Numbered from the stretch's first letter, positions 10,891 through 23,627 are shown. The stretch: 64,000 bases of DNA from Antitrichia curtipendula (GCA_951230915.1 OX579633.1:52652029-52716028), one strand, 5' to 3'. The notes: generated from the letters alone by a model not told the origin. Numbers and translations: made by a program.

Positions 10891-13800
10891 TTACACTTGC
10901 CGCCTGAAGCTTCGACCTTGAGCAGTTTTCTTCTGCTTCTCAACTTCCAACTTCGCTTTTTCCAGTGCCTGGAGAGAACATCAACGGAGTTGGAATAGTA
11001 ATCTACCATTGATTTACGCAAAGAAGACAAGAGCCACTGGACGGGAAAAAGCGAAGTTGTCTCCCCAAAAGGGCAAGTTGTCCCCGAAACCATTTCAGGA
11101 AGCTCAGGTCAAGAGAGGCCTACTTCGTGCGTCCTAAATTTTCCCAATAGGTGAAAAATGGAACTGCAGAACGCAAATGCGAAAATCGTCAGCCAATAAA
11201 CGACGATACCTGAATAAGTGTGTCCACTCGTCTCCTCATTCGAGTGTGCATGAACGCTTTCGAACACTACACATGAAGCAAAAATTATAATTGAGCTTCG
11301 AAAGTATCCTCAGAGACGAGGAAAAACACTGAAAAGCAGAATCTTGGGCATGATTTCTAAGAACCTCGGCATAAGCTGCCGTACTTCACAGAAACAGTTT
11401 CCAACCATAACAATCATGATGACGTCACTGAACTGACATATTTAAGAATACGTTTACATCGTTTTGTAGAAATCATTTCCAGTTGAATCAACCCCTGCAA
11501 AAGCTCTAATAAGACACGCACCTTGATATGATAACTGACGTATGCATAGAAGGTTGATAGATTCCATACAATTCTATCCAGCTTCTCACCCTCAACGTGA
11601 CGCGGAAATATCACTGCAAGAAAGCATGAAATCGGTTTGAATAAATGAGAGAAATACCCTAGCAGAAAGAGATGATCGTTACAAATTGATGGTATTACAG
11701 AATCTGTGGTTCACAACGAACTGCCAAGCAATGTCATGAGGTTGTACCAAAAGAGACAAATCCAGAATTGGCATCCAATGCATGTGCAGGAGCTCCTTTT
11801 AGCTCAAGGGGTGGCGTGGGTGCCCATAAGCAAGGCGGCGCTGTACTCAGTCCCGCTGAACGTCTAGCCTCCATAAACTCCTGCCACCACCACCCTGTGC
11901 ACATGTAAGATGACTGGATCGTAGCCCTAGAGTTTCCTGCTCCAGAGCACACTGCCACCTTTACAATCAACACATTTTCCATGGATGATTATTACAGCAA
12001 CCCAGGAATATATTGATAAATCAAGAATCTGAAAGTCACCTGCAAGAATGATGTGGCAAGGACCACGTCATTAGCGTCCTTATATCGCATAGGAAACACA
12101 ACCGTCACCTTCTCAGGCTGCAAAAGTGCAACACAAACGTAACTTCTTCCGTACAAGGTGTAAAGAGTTTCTACTTCTGCGTTCCACGTGCTCGCTCTGT
12201 GCCTTGCATAAAAATTCAACTGGATTAGAGGATCATGTGCAACCATTACATCCTTACCTGTGGAATCAAAAAGTAGGACTGCCTCGGCCGGTGCATTAAA
12301 GCAACCAGGTTATCAGCATCTGGAGCTACCGATCTAGTGCCTAAATGCTTGAGGATAATACGAAGTGGTGCCCCGAGCACAACAGTCCGCAGAGAAGCTA
12401 GCTTCGTCATCTGCTGCGTTCTTTCCGCTGCCACATGCCCAAGAAATTAAGAACGTGAGAACAACGGTGAATAATTACCACTCGCCCTTGGACCATCGAG
12501 ATAAGCTTCGATCAGAAGGTGACGACGGAATAAGATTAGACCTGAACTTAATCAAGTTTGTGAGATAGCATCGTTAATGAACTGCCTACTGCCAGTTTCT
12601 ATAGAAATTGTTGATTATTGAGCTAGGGTAGTCGATGTCATACGCATCATAAGCAAGTGGTCAACTACAAGCTGTATGATTTTAGTTCTATTTATTATAA
12701 ATTCACCAACTCATATAATAATATATCAAAGATAAGGCGTATGCACCTTCAGAAACTGCCAGTTTCGTAAAATCTACTTGAATAGTGAGGTGGAACCCGG
12801 ATTCTGGGGGCTCAATCACTTCGACGAGAGCTCCATATGCCGCTTTTACGGCCTCCAAGGCACCAAAAGGAAGACCTCCATAGAAAACGGTTTCAGGTGG
12901 AGGTGGAGGTACTGCAATTGAGAGGAGTACGTGCTGAGAATCCTTCGCTGAGGCCTGCATGCAAGTAGCCTCCAACACCGTTACAAGAAATAAACATAAT
13001 AACCTAAGAAGTTCGAAAGACACAAGTACCGTGACTTCAAATCAAGGTCCGACTCACTACGAACAAGTGAAAACAAGGTGTACAACAAGAATCAGTGTAG
13101 CAAAGAAGCTTCATGCCTCCAAACAACCTGCTCAACACAATGAACTACTGTCTGAGATGAAGTGAATTTTTTGTAGCTCTAAATTGCTAGTCACTACATA
13201 TTTGCAATTTAGGTATTCGAATCCAAAGGCTATCAGGTTCCCCACCTGAACGTGAAATCGAATATCGTCGAATTCTACGAGATGGAAGTCGATCTCTGCC
13301 GGTTTCTCCATACTAAAAGAACACAAAACATGATGTCAGTGACATTTTTTGATACACATTTATCATCCAAAGCTCACTAAGTAAGATATACTTCAGATGG
13401 CCAAAACCTCAAAAAAATGTCAAATGCTTCAGTACGATTCTCGAATTGCTCTAATCTTCAACTCAAAAGTCTAGCAAAATATTACAAACGCTTCGGCCTC
13501 CCCACTTTCTGAGGCTAATCGATTGGCAAAATGCCATACGCGGTTTGGTAATCTTGATTTTCTATACCACGAAGCTCACAAGCAACTTCTTCAGATTGCC
13601 AAAACCGTCACAGTGGTCCAAATCTCGAATTGCTCTAAAAGGCTGCTCAAATGTCCGGCAAAATCATATACCAATGCTTCGGTCTACTAATCGATCAGCC
13701 AAAGATCATAGAAATTCTGGTAATCTACATTTTGAAAGCTCGGAAACGATCCACGGATCCAACACTCACAAGAGAGGTAGCTGAGTGACGTTGTCCAGGG

Positions 13801-13982
13801 ATTAAAACAGAAAACCTAAAACCGATCCCTCTCAGATCGAATTCCTCGCGTCCAGCCCTAAGCAAGAAATCGGAAAAAAGAAGAAGAAAGGAAACGATCA
13901 CCAGGAGAAATGAGACTCACGTGCGAAGACGATTCTGAAATATTTGTTGCAGGACCCGAGAGGGTCCTTCCAGAAGAATCAT
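10891..13982 (-). CDS. ARPC2: Arp2/3 complex subunit 2 (ARPC2, p34)
   Basis: Nine exons on the minus strand: 13,982-13,921; 13,312-13,246; 12,954-12,747; 12,427-12,258; 12,117-12,040; 11,880-11,748; 11,613-11,522; 11,266-11,210; 10,968-10,891. Splice phases agree throughout and give 314 residues ending in TAA, close to the plant family length. Diagnostic stretches are the start MILLEGPSRVLQQIF, DFHLVEFDDIRFHVQ, TKLASLRTVVLGAPL, KVTVVFPMRYKDANDVVLAT, EFMEARRSAGLSTAPP, VIFPRHVEGEKLDRIVWNLS and the C-terminal helix FMHTRMRRRVDTLIQ. ARPC2 pairs with ARPC4 to form the structural core of the Arp2/3 actin-nucleating complex, which acts in the cytoplasm downstream of SCAR/WAVE. It appears intact, with no premature stop in any exon. 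Confidence 0.93.
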
Positions 13983-14348
13983 TTTCTCTCCTCTTGATCG
14001 AAATGCTCCGTTCAGGTCCTCACTCCGAACCCCCAGACCACGCAAAGCTCACCGTAGCTCCTCTTTTCCGTAAGTAGCAGGATTAGAGAACCATAGACAT
14101 TCTTCGATAAGCAAATCTGAAGCAGAAAAAGGTTTCCCCTTGCTGCAACGCATTCTGGCGGTGCGTGTCCCCACTTCGGCTTCAGTCGCTTCGACTGTGG
14201 AGCTCCGCACTATTGGCCCCTATTTCCGTGCTTCCCGCTTGGAAGAAGCCCATTCCCGTGCGGTCCCTTGCCCGTCTGTTGAAAAGTCACTAAAGGTAAG
14301 CAGAGCAATGGACTGCAGCAAGTTCGTACTTTTGGATCTAAGTTAAGC
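13983..14348. promoter_or_regulatory. ARPC2 upstream region, possibly bidirectional
   Basis: Immediately upstream of the ARPC2 start. GC content is higher than in the neighbouring AT-rich blocks. On the + strand a stretch ending CTAAAG|GTAAGC at about 14,295 looks like an exon-donor boundary, so a divergent transcript is possible. It has no clear ATG-led frame and I cannot name a product. Confidence 0.3.
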
Positions 14349-14371
14349 TTTAACCCTTAATGCACTGAGCC

Positions 14372-14770
14372 GTGGGAGATACGGGCTGTGTAGAGAAACC
14401 TGAAAGGTGTACAATGTGCCCAAGCTGGAAGTTAAGTGCTGATTGGGAGGTCCATATTTTTGCTGCACACAGTTCAAGTTATGGGGATGTAGCCTTGAAA
14501 TTTTGGGGACAAATGCAAAAGTCAAATAAATCCAAGAAACTGAAGTATGAACTCCGTATGCAGTTAAGGGAAACCGTAGAGAAACCAGAGATTCTTACCT
14601 GGAATGCCGGCTATGTACGCCAGGTGGTCGAATCCCAATGTCCTTCGTTGTACTCCGTCTTGGAGCAGAAAGCCTTGGCCTGCCGATTTCAGGTGGAGAA
14701 AGGACCTACTACGCCGGTTTTTGGGTCCCGGTACAAGAAGTACTCCACCTGCTGGACGAATGAGGAGTGA
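14372..14770 (+). CDS. Hypothetical protein fragment with a CxxC..H motif
   Basis: A 132-codon open stretch ending in TGA; the first in-frame ATG is at about 14,414. The composition is protein-like and includes CTMCPSWKLSADWEVHIFAA, which could be part of a zinc-binding finger, followed by a basic segment. I recognise no family. It starts just after TTAACCCTTAATGC (about 14,349), which resembles the ends of the TTAA-flanked elements here. The Mutator-like insertion begins 158 bp after its end. It may be a captured or truncated gene piece. Confidence 0.3.
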   Translation: MGDTGCVEKPERCTMCPSWKLSADWEVHIFAAHSSSYGDVALKFWGQMQKSNKSKKLKYELRMQLRETVEKPEILTWNAGYVRQVVESQCPSLYSVLEQKALACRFQVEKGPTTPVFGSRYKKYSTCWTNEE

Positions 14771-14917
14771 CGCTTGTCAACACAGCCTGGGGTTTCTTTC
14801 TTTGTTGAAACGTTTTTCAGAGAAAGACGGTTAACTCCAAATTCGGGAAAGGACCTCGTTTGGCCAAGCTGGGTACACATTTTCACTCACAGAAGTTCAG
14901 TTACAATCTCTACATCA

Positions 14918-14927
14918 TCTCAATACA
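14918..14927. repeat. Target-site duplication, left (TCTCAATACA)
   Basis: The ten bases TCTCAATACA directly precede the terminal GGGTC of the large inverted element and recur exactly at 29,010-29,019 directly after GACCC. Mutator-like elements typically make 8-11 bp duplications. Confidence 0.85.
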
Positions 14928-15121
14928 GGGTCACACTATTTCTCACACCTCTAATTGCGGCTCATTACTTCCTGCCACCTTCTGGCTCCTGCTGGCCAAA
15001 GCAACCTCGGGCTGTGGCCCAACTTTGTCCACCCTGACATTCACACGTTCCAGCTTTTTTATCCCCCGCAGTAACTGCAGCAGGTAATTCAGTAGTGTTT
15101 CAATTTCAATGTTTCGGCGCA

Positions 15122-15210
15122 GACCCATGATCCATGCCGCATGCCCACATGCATGACCCATGATCCATGCCGCATTGCCACATGCATGACCCATGATCCT
15201 TGCGGCGCAC
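15122..15210. repeat. 33-bp subterminal tandem repeat (left arm)
   Basis: Two full 33-bp units beginning GACCCATGATCCATGCCGCA at 15,122 and 15,155, and a partial third at 15,188. Mirrored in the right arm at about 28,727-28,815. Subterminal repeats are common in MULE terminal regions and can bind transposase. Confidence 0.7.
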
Positions 15211-15559
15211 ATTAATGTCCTCGTGTTTCACGCCACCCTCTGTTTCAGGGCAGGGTTCCATAGTTTTAGGGTTTTGAGGGTGGCGGCTAGGGTTTTGAAG
15301 GTGGCGGCTAGGATTTAGGACTCCTTGGGCTCTAGGCAATTTCTAGGGTTATAGTGCGGCTTCTCTTCAGTTACACTGCTGTGCATTTTAGAGTGCAATT
15401 CTTTGGCAATTTTACGGCGACTACTCCTCTGGAAGCTGCATGTTTAGGATATTGCTGATTGCTACGGGGATGCTTCAGGCTCATTGTTGTAGATTTTGTA
15501 TTGCCCTCCAAGCCAAGAAGTCTCTTCTCAATTGCAGTTTCTGGTGCAATCATTGTAGC

Positions 15560-15745
15560 TGTTTTAGAGCGTGTGGCTGTTTTGAAGTGTGTGGCTGATG
15601 TAGGGTTTCAGGCTGTTTAGGGTGTGTGGTTATTTTGGAGTGTGTGGCGATTTTAGGGTGTCTGGCAACTGTACTGTGTGTGGCTGTTTTGGAGTGTGTG
15701 GCGGTTTTACAGTTTAGGGCTATTTTTGAGGGTGTGGTGTTGTTA
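15560..15745. repeat. GTGTGGC-type subterminal minisatellite (left arm)
   Basis: About eight degenerate units of 18-24 bp around TTTTGGAGTGTGTGGC, mirrored at about 28,192-28,377. A shorter GGTGGCGGCTAGG duplication lies at about 15,280-15,315. Non-coding. Confidence 0.6.
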
Positions 15746-15913
15746 CGGTTTTGAACTTCTACTTTGTACGGTACAATTTAATACAAAAACATTGGAAGGG
15801 AAAGCAATTTCAAGGTCTTCTAGCTAAACCATTGTTGTCGTATGAGTTTTTCCTCTCGTAACCCTCACTTTTTACTGCAAATTTATGTTTGAGGACCGGG
15901 TCCATCACTTCCC

Positions 15914-18900
15914 ATGGCAGAGAAGGAGGTTCTATGTGCATTTGCATATGATCCATTCATTTTCCTTTGCACGGACTCCAAAGTTTATTTTGAATGCACT
16001 ATTTCCTGGGACGACTTGCACAAGCAGCAATTCGCCGTTCAGCTTCAACACATTGGAGCAAAGGTTCAACGTCCGCCTGCAAGGCCAATACGCAAAACAA
16101 ACTTGTTGTGGGAGCTGCGGGAGCTACGACAAGTGGGGAATCAGAAGAAAGACAATGTTGTGGCTCAGCAGTGTTTCATTCCAACTAGCAGAATGGAAGA
16201 CTTCATACATGGGATGGAGAATAGCGATGGAGGTGTCACTTGCAGGTGCATCAAGATACGAACAAAACCAACAAAGGAACTGAGATCCGTTAGGGCTACT
16301 GAAACTACCCCGAAGGAGGTTACATGGTACAAATTTCTGTCTGAATCTTTGAATTAGTACTTTTGCATTACTGTTTTATAGTTCCTGTAAGAAATGCAAT
16401 GTAACTCAGTGTCTCATTCTTCTTTGTTTTACTTTGCAGGTATAACTGCCAATACGGACCGCAAGACCACACATGGAATGTGAAAGTAGTAATGTCAGTG
16501 ATCCTTCCGAAGCCAAGACCGAAGGTTGTAGTAATGTCAACTGCAAAAGCTAGATGTCCACGGAAAAACAAGGATGCCACTATAGAAACCGGTGTTCAGC
16601 CGGACACAAGGAAGAAGACAAGAGGTAGGAAGAAATCCACTGCTTTGGATGCTGACGGAGTATCAGTTTGTAAGCCTAAGTGCACTCGGAAGAAGAAAGG
16701 ACCTTCAGATGCCGCTCATACGGATCACAGTACAATCACTGGTGAAAAAGGTGTTATGCTAAGTGACCGAAACACTATCCACCGTGACACTGCAAAGTTG
16801 TTGCCGAAGAAGATTAATCCGCCTCGTCGTCGTAAGGTTCATAAGAACGTTCAACTTGATGTTCCATCTGTATCTGAGTCTGTATCTAGCATTGCCGATT
16901 CGAAGGAAATTCCACACATGGTTATAGACCTAAACTCATCGGCGCACGACTTTGAAGTAGAGCAGCCCCCTCTTACAGTGAACAAAGCAAAGATCCTCAA
17001 AGATGAACCTTCCAAGGCAAGTAGGCCTCAAGGGAAGAAAAAGGCAATTGTCTGCAAGTGCCCTCCCCTCCCCCCCAAAAGGTGCCAAAAAACTGCCAAA
17101 AAGCATTCTAAATTTTGATCTCAACGTTGTCCCATCCGACTGCGAGAATGAAGCCACTACAGCAACAACGGAGGAAGTTGCACGTCACACTGAAGGTGTT
17201 GTTTAAATCTCTGCAGCTATGGCAAATACTGCAATTGTTACCCGCACTGGTGATGTGCAGGACACTACTCTTCTGCAGAACACTGGCGATGTCCAAAACA
17301 CTGCTAATGTGCAAAACACTGGTGACACACACATCACTCTTGGTGCGCGGTCAACTGGCGATGGGCGCAACAATACTTCTGCAAGCACTAGGCCAAAGAA
17401 GACCCGAGACTCATTAAAATAATGGGGAGGGTCGCTGAAGCCAGGATGTCTGTCATCATTTAGTGTGAAGACTTTGTACTTTTTACCCCACCTCTCTGAG
17501 ATTTCCGTCTTCAAAAGAGAGCATGTCAATCAAGCTGGGGTACAATGCCATGGCTTTCAAGGCATTGGAGACATAAGTTCTTTTTCTTGGCATTTGTTTG
17601 CAAAGATCAAGGAGTTTGTTCTGAAATTACTGCGGGACGATCACAGTGTTCTACAGATAATGTCCAAGTACATTGCAGTTGTAAAAGACTCCCTCTTCAA
17701 CGGCAAAGAGGTTACGCGAGATATGTTTCTTCATGAACGGGACGTCCGAAACTTGGCCACTAAGGTTGCACGCGAGACGTACATGCTTGACACTCATGAC
17801 GCCAAGAGTGTACAATTGTGGGTGCAAGAGAACCAGAACAGTGTTTTCTACTACTCCGAAACAGGCGTAACCGTTCAAGGAGAACTGATAGCATCCAATA
17901 TGCCCTTCATTGTAGGTATTCAAACATCTTGGCAGCGAGAGATGATGCTACAATTTGGGCATGAGAATGGTGTGTCTATTGACGCTACGTTTGGTACAAA
18001 TGAAAAAAAGGTATGTTCTCTCACTGCAGTGTTCCGATCTCTGACAAACTTTGTATTTTTGGACTGGATTTCAATTTTGCCTCCCTTTCATGTGCAACGG
18101 ACTTCTATTTACATCTTCTCCCATTTCTCTTGTGCAATTTTCTCTGTATACAATGATGGTTTTCGACGAATGGCACAATGGCATCCCCGTAGCCTTCATT
18201 CTTACGTCCCGTTCCGCTCAAGAGGACCTCACTCTGTGGATGAGGGCATTGAACACTGCCTTGACGAATGAAAGGCCTCATTGGAAGCCCAATGCTTTCA
18301 TTGTAGACTGCGCATTGGGGGAGATCAATAGCCTACGGTAAGTCTTCTTCTTCCCCATGTGTATACTTCGCACTGTTTGTTTTTACATAGTCATCGATAT
18401 TACGTTCTGGCCATAACACTCTGCATATGCAAAACACTACTCCTGTGAAACTCTGTTCTTGTGCAAGACACAATATTACCTACACAAAATCGGTATTGTT
18501 GTCTGACAAATGATGAATTGCTGATTTCAAGTCACACACTCCTTCATTTGTGAAACACTGACTTCACGTCTCCGGCATGTCGCAGGACTGTGTGGCCGTT
18601 CACCGCCATTTTTCTTTGTTTGTGGCATGTCCATAGGGCTTGGCAGAAACAAGCGTGCATCAAGATGCAGGATATTGCTATGCAAGCTGAAATCCTCAAG
18701 GACCTTGGTGCTATCATGTATGACCGCCGCACGGGGCCGAGTGGAAATGCGGCCACGGGGTGGGCAATTCAGAAATTGCAGCAACTGGAGAATTCCTATC
18801 CCGTTGCAAACAAGTTCTGGGATTATATGAGAGGTTAGTGGTTACCAAAGGTCCACATGTGGGTCGTTGGTTACAGGAATTTGCCCTATGCTAGTCAAGA

Positions 18901-19330
18901 CACTAATGTTGCAGTTGAGAGTTACCACAGTTACATGAAGTCAATTCTGAAGGCGGAGAGGAGTCGAATGACAGGGCGTTGTGTAGATTGGTGCATCCAC
19001 GTGTTGACCGGAGATGTCCTCACCCACTACTGGTACCACAGACTACGAAAACAGTTTGGTTTTGTTGACAATTCCAAAGAACAAAATGTTGTGGTCTCCG
19101 CACTCCTCCGTGCGCGTGACATAGCAGACAGTGACGTGACACTGCCAGAGTTTGACGGTGGTCCAGCATATGTCACCTCGACCACCTACAGGCATGTGCA
19201 ATACGTGGTGCATAATCCGCGTGAACTTTGGGCAACTTGTAATTGTGTACATTCGCAAAGAGGGAACACATGCAAACACAAGGTAAAAGTGTTGAGGCTT
19301 CTACATCCACAATTGGCAGAGGGACCGTAG
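15914..19330 (+). pseudogene. MULE (MuDR-type) transposase gene, left arm, defective
   Basis: Exons 15,914-16,326; 16,440-18,010; about 18,138-18,337; 18,586-19,330. The N-terminal exon precedes a basic, AT-hook-like region rich in KKK and RKK. The transposase core follows: DATFGTNEKK (first catalytic D region), YTMMVFDEWHNGIPVAF, FIVDCALGEIN (second D), CLWHVHRAW, ESYHSYMKSILKAERS (E), then a SWIM zinc finger CNCVHSQRGNTCKHK. Lesions: a frame change at a C-run near 17,065; in-frame TAA at 17,204-17,206 and 17,420-17,422; in-frame TAG at 18,836-18,838. The expected acceptor before exon 3 reads GCAA instead of GCAG at 18,134-18,137. The frames on either side of each stop stay open. Confidence 0.8.
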
Positions 19331-20421
19331 CCAGGTATTGTGGGTCACTGAAGGGGATGGTTGCAACAAGGATAAGCAATTTGCTGACTCCCTTGAGATC
19401 GAGAGTTCCGCAGTCACTATCTAATGTTTCAGTCACCGTCCACTGTTCCAATGTTTTGGTCTGCATCGAAGTGCAAGCCGACCCGCCCGTCTGTGGACCT
19501 CTAGTCCTTTTTACAAATGCAAGCAAATGAGCTCCTGCATTTTGTAAAGGGAAATACTACTCTCATGGAGCACCTTCATGCTGATTTCAATTGAGTGTTT
19601 GGGAAGATGAAGACCTTAGTGGCTGAGATGGAATCCGACACCATCCATCCATTGAAGTCCAATCCAGTGTTTCATATTGTGCATGATGGTTTGGGAATGC
19701 GACTGCCGCGCTTGAAAGACATGCTCAAGAGGAAGAGAAAACCACCAGCATCAAGAAGATTAAAGATGGGTGGGGAATCTCCAGCTTGACTAACAATGGG
19801 AGTTCTCATAGGCTGCCAAGGGTAATCCAGTGTTCTCCATGCAGTTCCAGTGTTCCGTTTATTCAGTACTTTGGATTTCACTGCATTTTTGCACAATTCT
19901 TAACATTCTAGGGTATGATGGAGTGTCTTCTTATTTCTAAAATGCATGGCAATAATGTGCATTTTTCCTCTAGTACAAAACATAGCATTACTTCAGAATT
20001 TACACCGCTATGGACGAAGGAGTAGTGCTATACACTCTTCTTCAGTGTATGCCACTCTTTTGCTTTTGTATACTTACACAATGCTCAGTACTCGTTTGTA
20101 ATTACCAGCGTTGAAGTGGAGACAAATACTCACCCATTTCTTTACATCCACTACTATGTAATTTTTCCTACGTGACATGAATTAATGGTATAGATGTCTT
20201 GGAAGAATAACAGTTATTGTTTAGGATATTAAAAAAATCAAAATTTCTTTGTTGCAGCACTTCTGGGATAATGGATCATCGATATTATACGTGATGGAAC
20301 ATTTTATGAAGTTCTAATAATTGAAGGGTGCAATGCCAATACATACACAGAAGTAGGTTTCAATTTCTAACAAATTTAAACAACACATTCTTTACATTTT
20401 TCCTACACTTACGTACACAGA

Positions 20422-20424
<3 letters not shown>

Positions 20425-20500
<76 letters not shown>
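20425..20500. repeat. (TA)n microsatellite followed by (TG)n
   Basis: About 38 uninterrupted TA repeats, then a short TG run. Likely prone to length errors in assembly. Confidence 0.95.
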
Positions 20501-20510
<10 letters not shown>

Positions 20511-21409
20511 ACCATATGCATGAGAGTGTCTTCAAATAGTTATGATAATAAAAATTTATCAGAAGGATTCCATTAAGTATAAATCATTGCATGGTAATTA
20601 CTATTAAGACTTCATGTAAAAGACCTCGTGTAGGCTCTATTAATTGACTTCTGGATTTGAAATTCTGGCATTTTTTTGGTTTGATGGTACTCATCATAAT
20701 GTACATGTAAAGCTTTGTTTCATGTCATTCCAATAAATATTGCAAAAGTTAGAAGTTTCTTTTTATTTCAATGTGAAATTAGGTGCCAAAAAATATATTA
20801 TAAAATAAATTTAGTTATTTGTTTGGCATTAAATACATTAATACCTAGTCAAAATAATTTGAACCATTGAATTCCAAACGGTGAGGTAGAAGTCTTCAAG
20901 AGTTCTATTTTGATGGCAATTGTAGAAAAAAACATATCATGCCGTCTTTTGCTCTCAATTTTGGACTTTTTCAAATGACAATAAAAACAAATGATATTCA
21001 TTGTTTTTCAGAACATTCTCACCATTGGAATTAACAATTCTCAAATGTTTTCAAAAGTTTTTACCATACTAGATTTATCTTTCATTCAATAATACCTCCC
21101 ACTTTTCAATGTAAAAAAAATGAAGATGGATGTTTTTTTGGTTAAAACTTCTTACATATGTTTTCAATCCATTTCTCAACATATTCACTAAATGCAAAAA
21201 TTGTAGGACATATGTCTCTTTGCTAAAAATGTTGAAGGGCAGAACTTCACCTTCTGCAAGGAACACCATATTCATTAAAATGAGAGTTTTTCATTGAAAT
21301 GAGAGGTTATTTAAAAAAATCAACTAAAGGTTGTCAATTTAGCTAAAATTGAAAGGTTTTATGTCCTTTCAAGAATTTGATCTAATATTGAAAGGTTTTC
21401 TGTCAATTT

Positions 21410-21424
21410 AACTCAATGCGAGTT
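21410..21424. repeat. AACTC..GAGTT palindrome inside the MULE spacer
   Basis: Reads AACTCAATGCGAGTT and is flanked by TTT and AAAT, so it matches the palindrome class seen at 45-46 kb and 54-59 kb. The left half (TTTAACTCAATGC) is identical to the first iteron at 54,093. Confidence 0.6.
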
Positions 21425-23627
21425 AAATTGATCCTAAACCATTCAATATTGACTTAAAATTGAAAGGTTTTATATCAATTCAGATCAAAACTCTCATTTT
21501 AATGGAAATTGCTGATTGAGGTCGAGATCAACATGATTATTTTGAGAGGTCTCCAATCTCTCATTTTAATGAATATAGTGATAAGGATTACAGAAGCCTA
21601 TATTTTGAAGTTTGGCTACATCAAAGTTGCAAGCGGTGGAGATGGTCACTCTAAACTTCTTGCACAATGTACTTAAGTAAGTTAAGTATAGGATCCTACG
21701 GTTGGATTTGTTTAAGGGAAAAATTTGATGAATCTTTTCACCGCGCTTTTGGAACGACTAATTTCTACAAGATTTGAGCCTCTACAATGTCAATAGGCGG
21801 ATGAAGAAAAAAAAGGAAGGATTCAAATTTCAAATTAGCGGATTTAAGGGTCCTAATGAAATGAAAAAAGAATCGAGAAGTAGTGAAGTACAAATCATTT
21901 TTAGGGTCCTATATTGATGGACAAAATATTTTAGATAAAATGCATTGTTTCTTTTTTGAAGTCAGATATGTTATTGCATTTTGGGCGGAAGATATACTAA
22001 CATATTCTTCTAAGTAAATATTTTGCCACAATTGTGGGGACAAGGTTTACTGCCACGTTTAGGGTGCAACTGCGTTTCCATATTTTTGTCCACAAGTGTG
22101 TTTGCATATTTTTTTTCCACAAATGTGTTTCCATATTTTTTTCCACAAATGTCTTTCCATATTTGCGGACCACAAACGTGTTTCCAAATTAGGTTTGGAT
22201 GTAGTGATTTTTTTGGTTGTATCCCTATACATAGCACTTAAGTGTTGGCATGTGCATTTTGTAATGGTGAATTGCTCAGATGACATTAACCCCTAAAGGA
22301 CTAGTGTCCTTTTGGGAGACAAATTGGATTTACAGGTAGGCTCCTATGGATACAACTTTTGTCAAGATTAAAAAAACATCAACTTCTGGAGAATCTTATT
22401 TTTATTCAATTTGTGTTTGGGAACAAAATTTTAAGTAATGTCATTCTAAGCGCAATTTTCACCTCGTTGGATAGTAAAAAAATTCACCAAAAATTGAAAT
22501 AAGTTTTTTAAGAATATGTTTTTTATAGATCATATTTTTGTCTATACATAAAATTTTTGATTCATTCCATTAGGATTAGTGATGTGAAAGTTTTTTCCAG
22601 ATAATTGTAGAATCTCTTGAAAAAATGACATATTGGATTTGTTAGTGAATTCAATTTTCACAATTTTTCAAAAGTAAAGTTCTACAATGTTTACTTGGCT
22701 TTCTAGAACAATCTCACTACTGGAATTAGTGTATTTCAATTTCATCTTAGAGATATTAGCAATTTAGTTTTTCCTTCTATCTCATACTAATCTACTTGTA
22801 CGTAACAAATTCTTTTAAGAATGAAAATTAAGGATTTTTTTGTATTAAATCTTTTCTATAGACTCTCAACTCAATTCTTCATGATAAAAAATCTTAAATT
22901 CAAAATCTATAGAGTAAAAGTATTTATTCAATCCCTAAGTGCCTAAACCTTTCCAAGCGTGCTTTTTAAAAAAAAAGAATATGGGCTTATAGTTATCTCC
23001 AATGAATCAGTTTTTATTTTTATTTGGTATTTTATTTTATTTCCTTCAAAATCTAATTGTATAGATGTTTAAAGAGCTTACTTATTTGTATGCTTACCAA
23101 TAATGAGTGTGAAATTGCACATAATTTTTATATTATGACTAGATCAATGTATGTATTCTATTTTTTATATACTAGCTACCATTTTCTGCAATGTTTGAGA
23201 AATTTTCATATAATAGTTTTTTGGAATTGGAGATGAAATGAACAACTAGAAATTGTCTTAGCATACTAAAATGCACTTTCAAAAACCTTAAGTTCAAATG
23301 AAGAGCTATCAAACTCATTACACAGTCCGTCTTGCAATTATTGAAATGCAATTTTTTCTTGAAGTAGAAATTGCATATAACTCAAAATCAACCTTTGGAT
23401 GTTTCAATTTTGGAATGGTGAAAATCATGAAAACACTTTATACTTTGCATTGAAATCATTTTCAAAGCAAGTGGATAAGTGCAATTTCTTAGATCTCTAA
23501 CATGTACAATTGGTAAGCTTTGCTTATAGTGAGGAAATCAAGTAAAATTGGTTCAAAAACCTTGATTATGTAGAAATGTAAAATATGTGCATTTAAATTG
23601 AATTTTTTGGTTTAGGGTTGAGCTTCA

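Larger units (their letters stand above)
14928..20109 (+). repeat. Left arm of the MULE inverted repeat
   Basis: Reverse complement of 23,828-29,009. Contains the terminus, subterminal minisatellites and a full-length MULE gene on the + strand. I found four base differences from the right arm (14,933; 15,062; 15,164; 16,068), all in the outer 1.2 kb. In each the left arm has T or A where the right has C or G. Confidence 0.9.
20110..23627. repeat. Spacer between MULE arms, AT-rich repeats
   Basis: No gene seen. Holds a long (TA)n tract, repeated 'attgaaaggtttt' phrases at 21,340-21,480, fragments of the family X repeat, and one copy of the AACTC..GAGTT palindrome at 21,410-21,424. TTAACCCCTAAAGG at 22,286 may start a TTAA-flanked element whose other end would lie near 23,611 (TTTAGGGTTGA), but that end is imperfect. 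Part of this region may continue the arm on the far side of the gap; I cannot tell. Confidence 0.5.

Noticed and set aside
15885..16283. Alternative long frame overlapping the MULE first exon
   Set aside because: It is the +1 shadow of the exon that splices in phase at 16,326/16,440.
20328..20576. 82-codon frame of alternating I and Y
   Set aside because: It is the (TA)n microsatellite translated.
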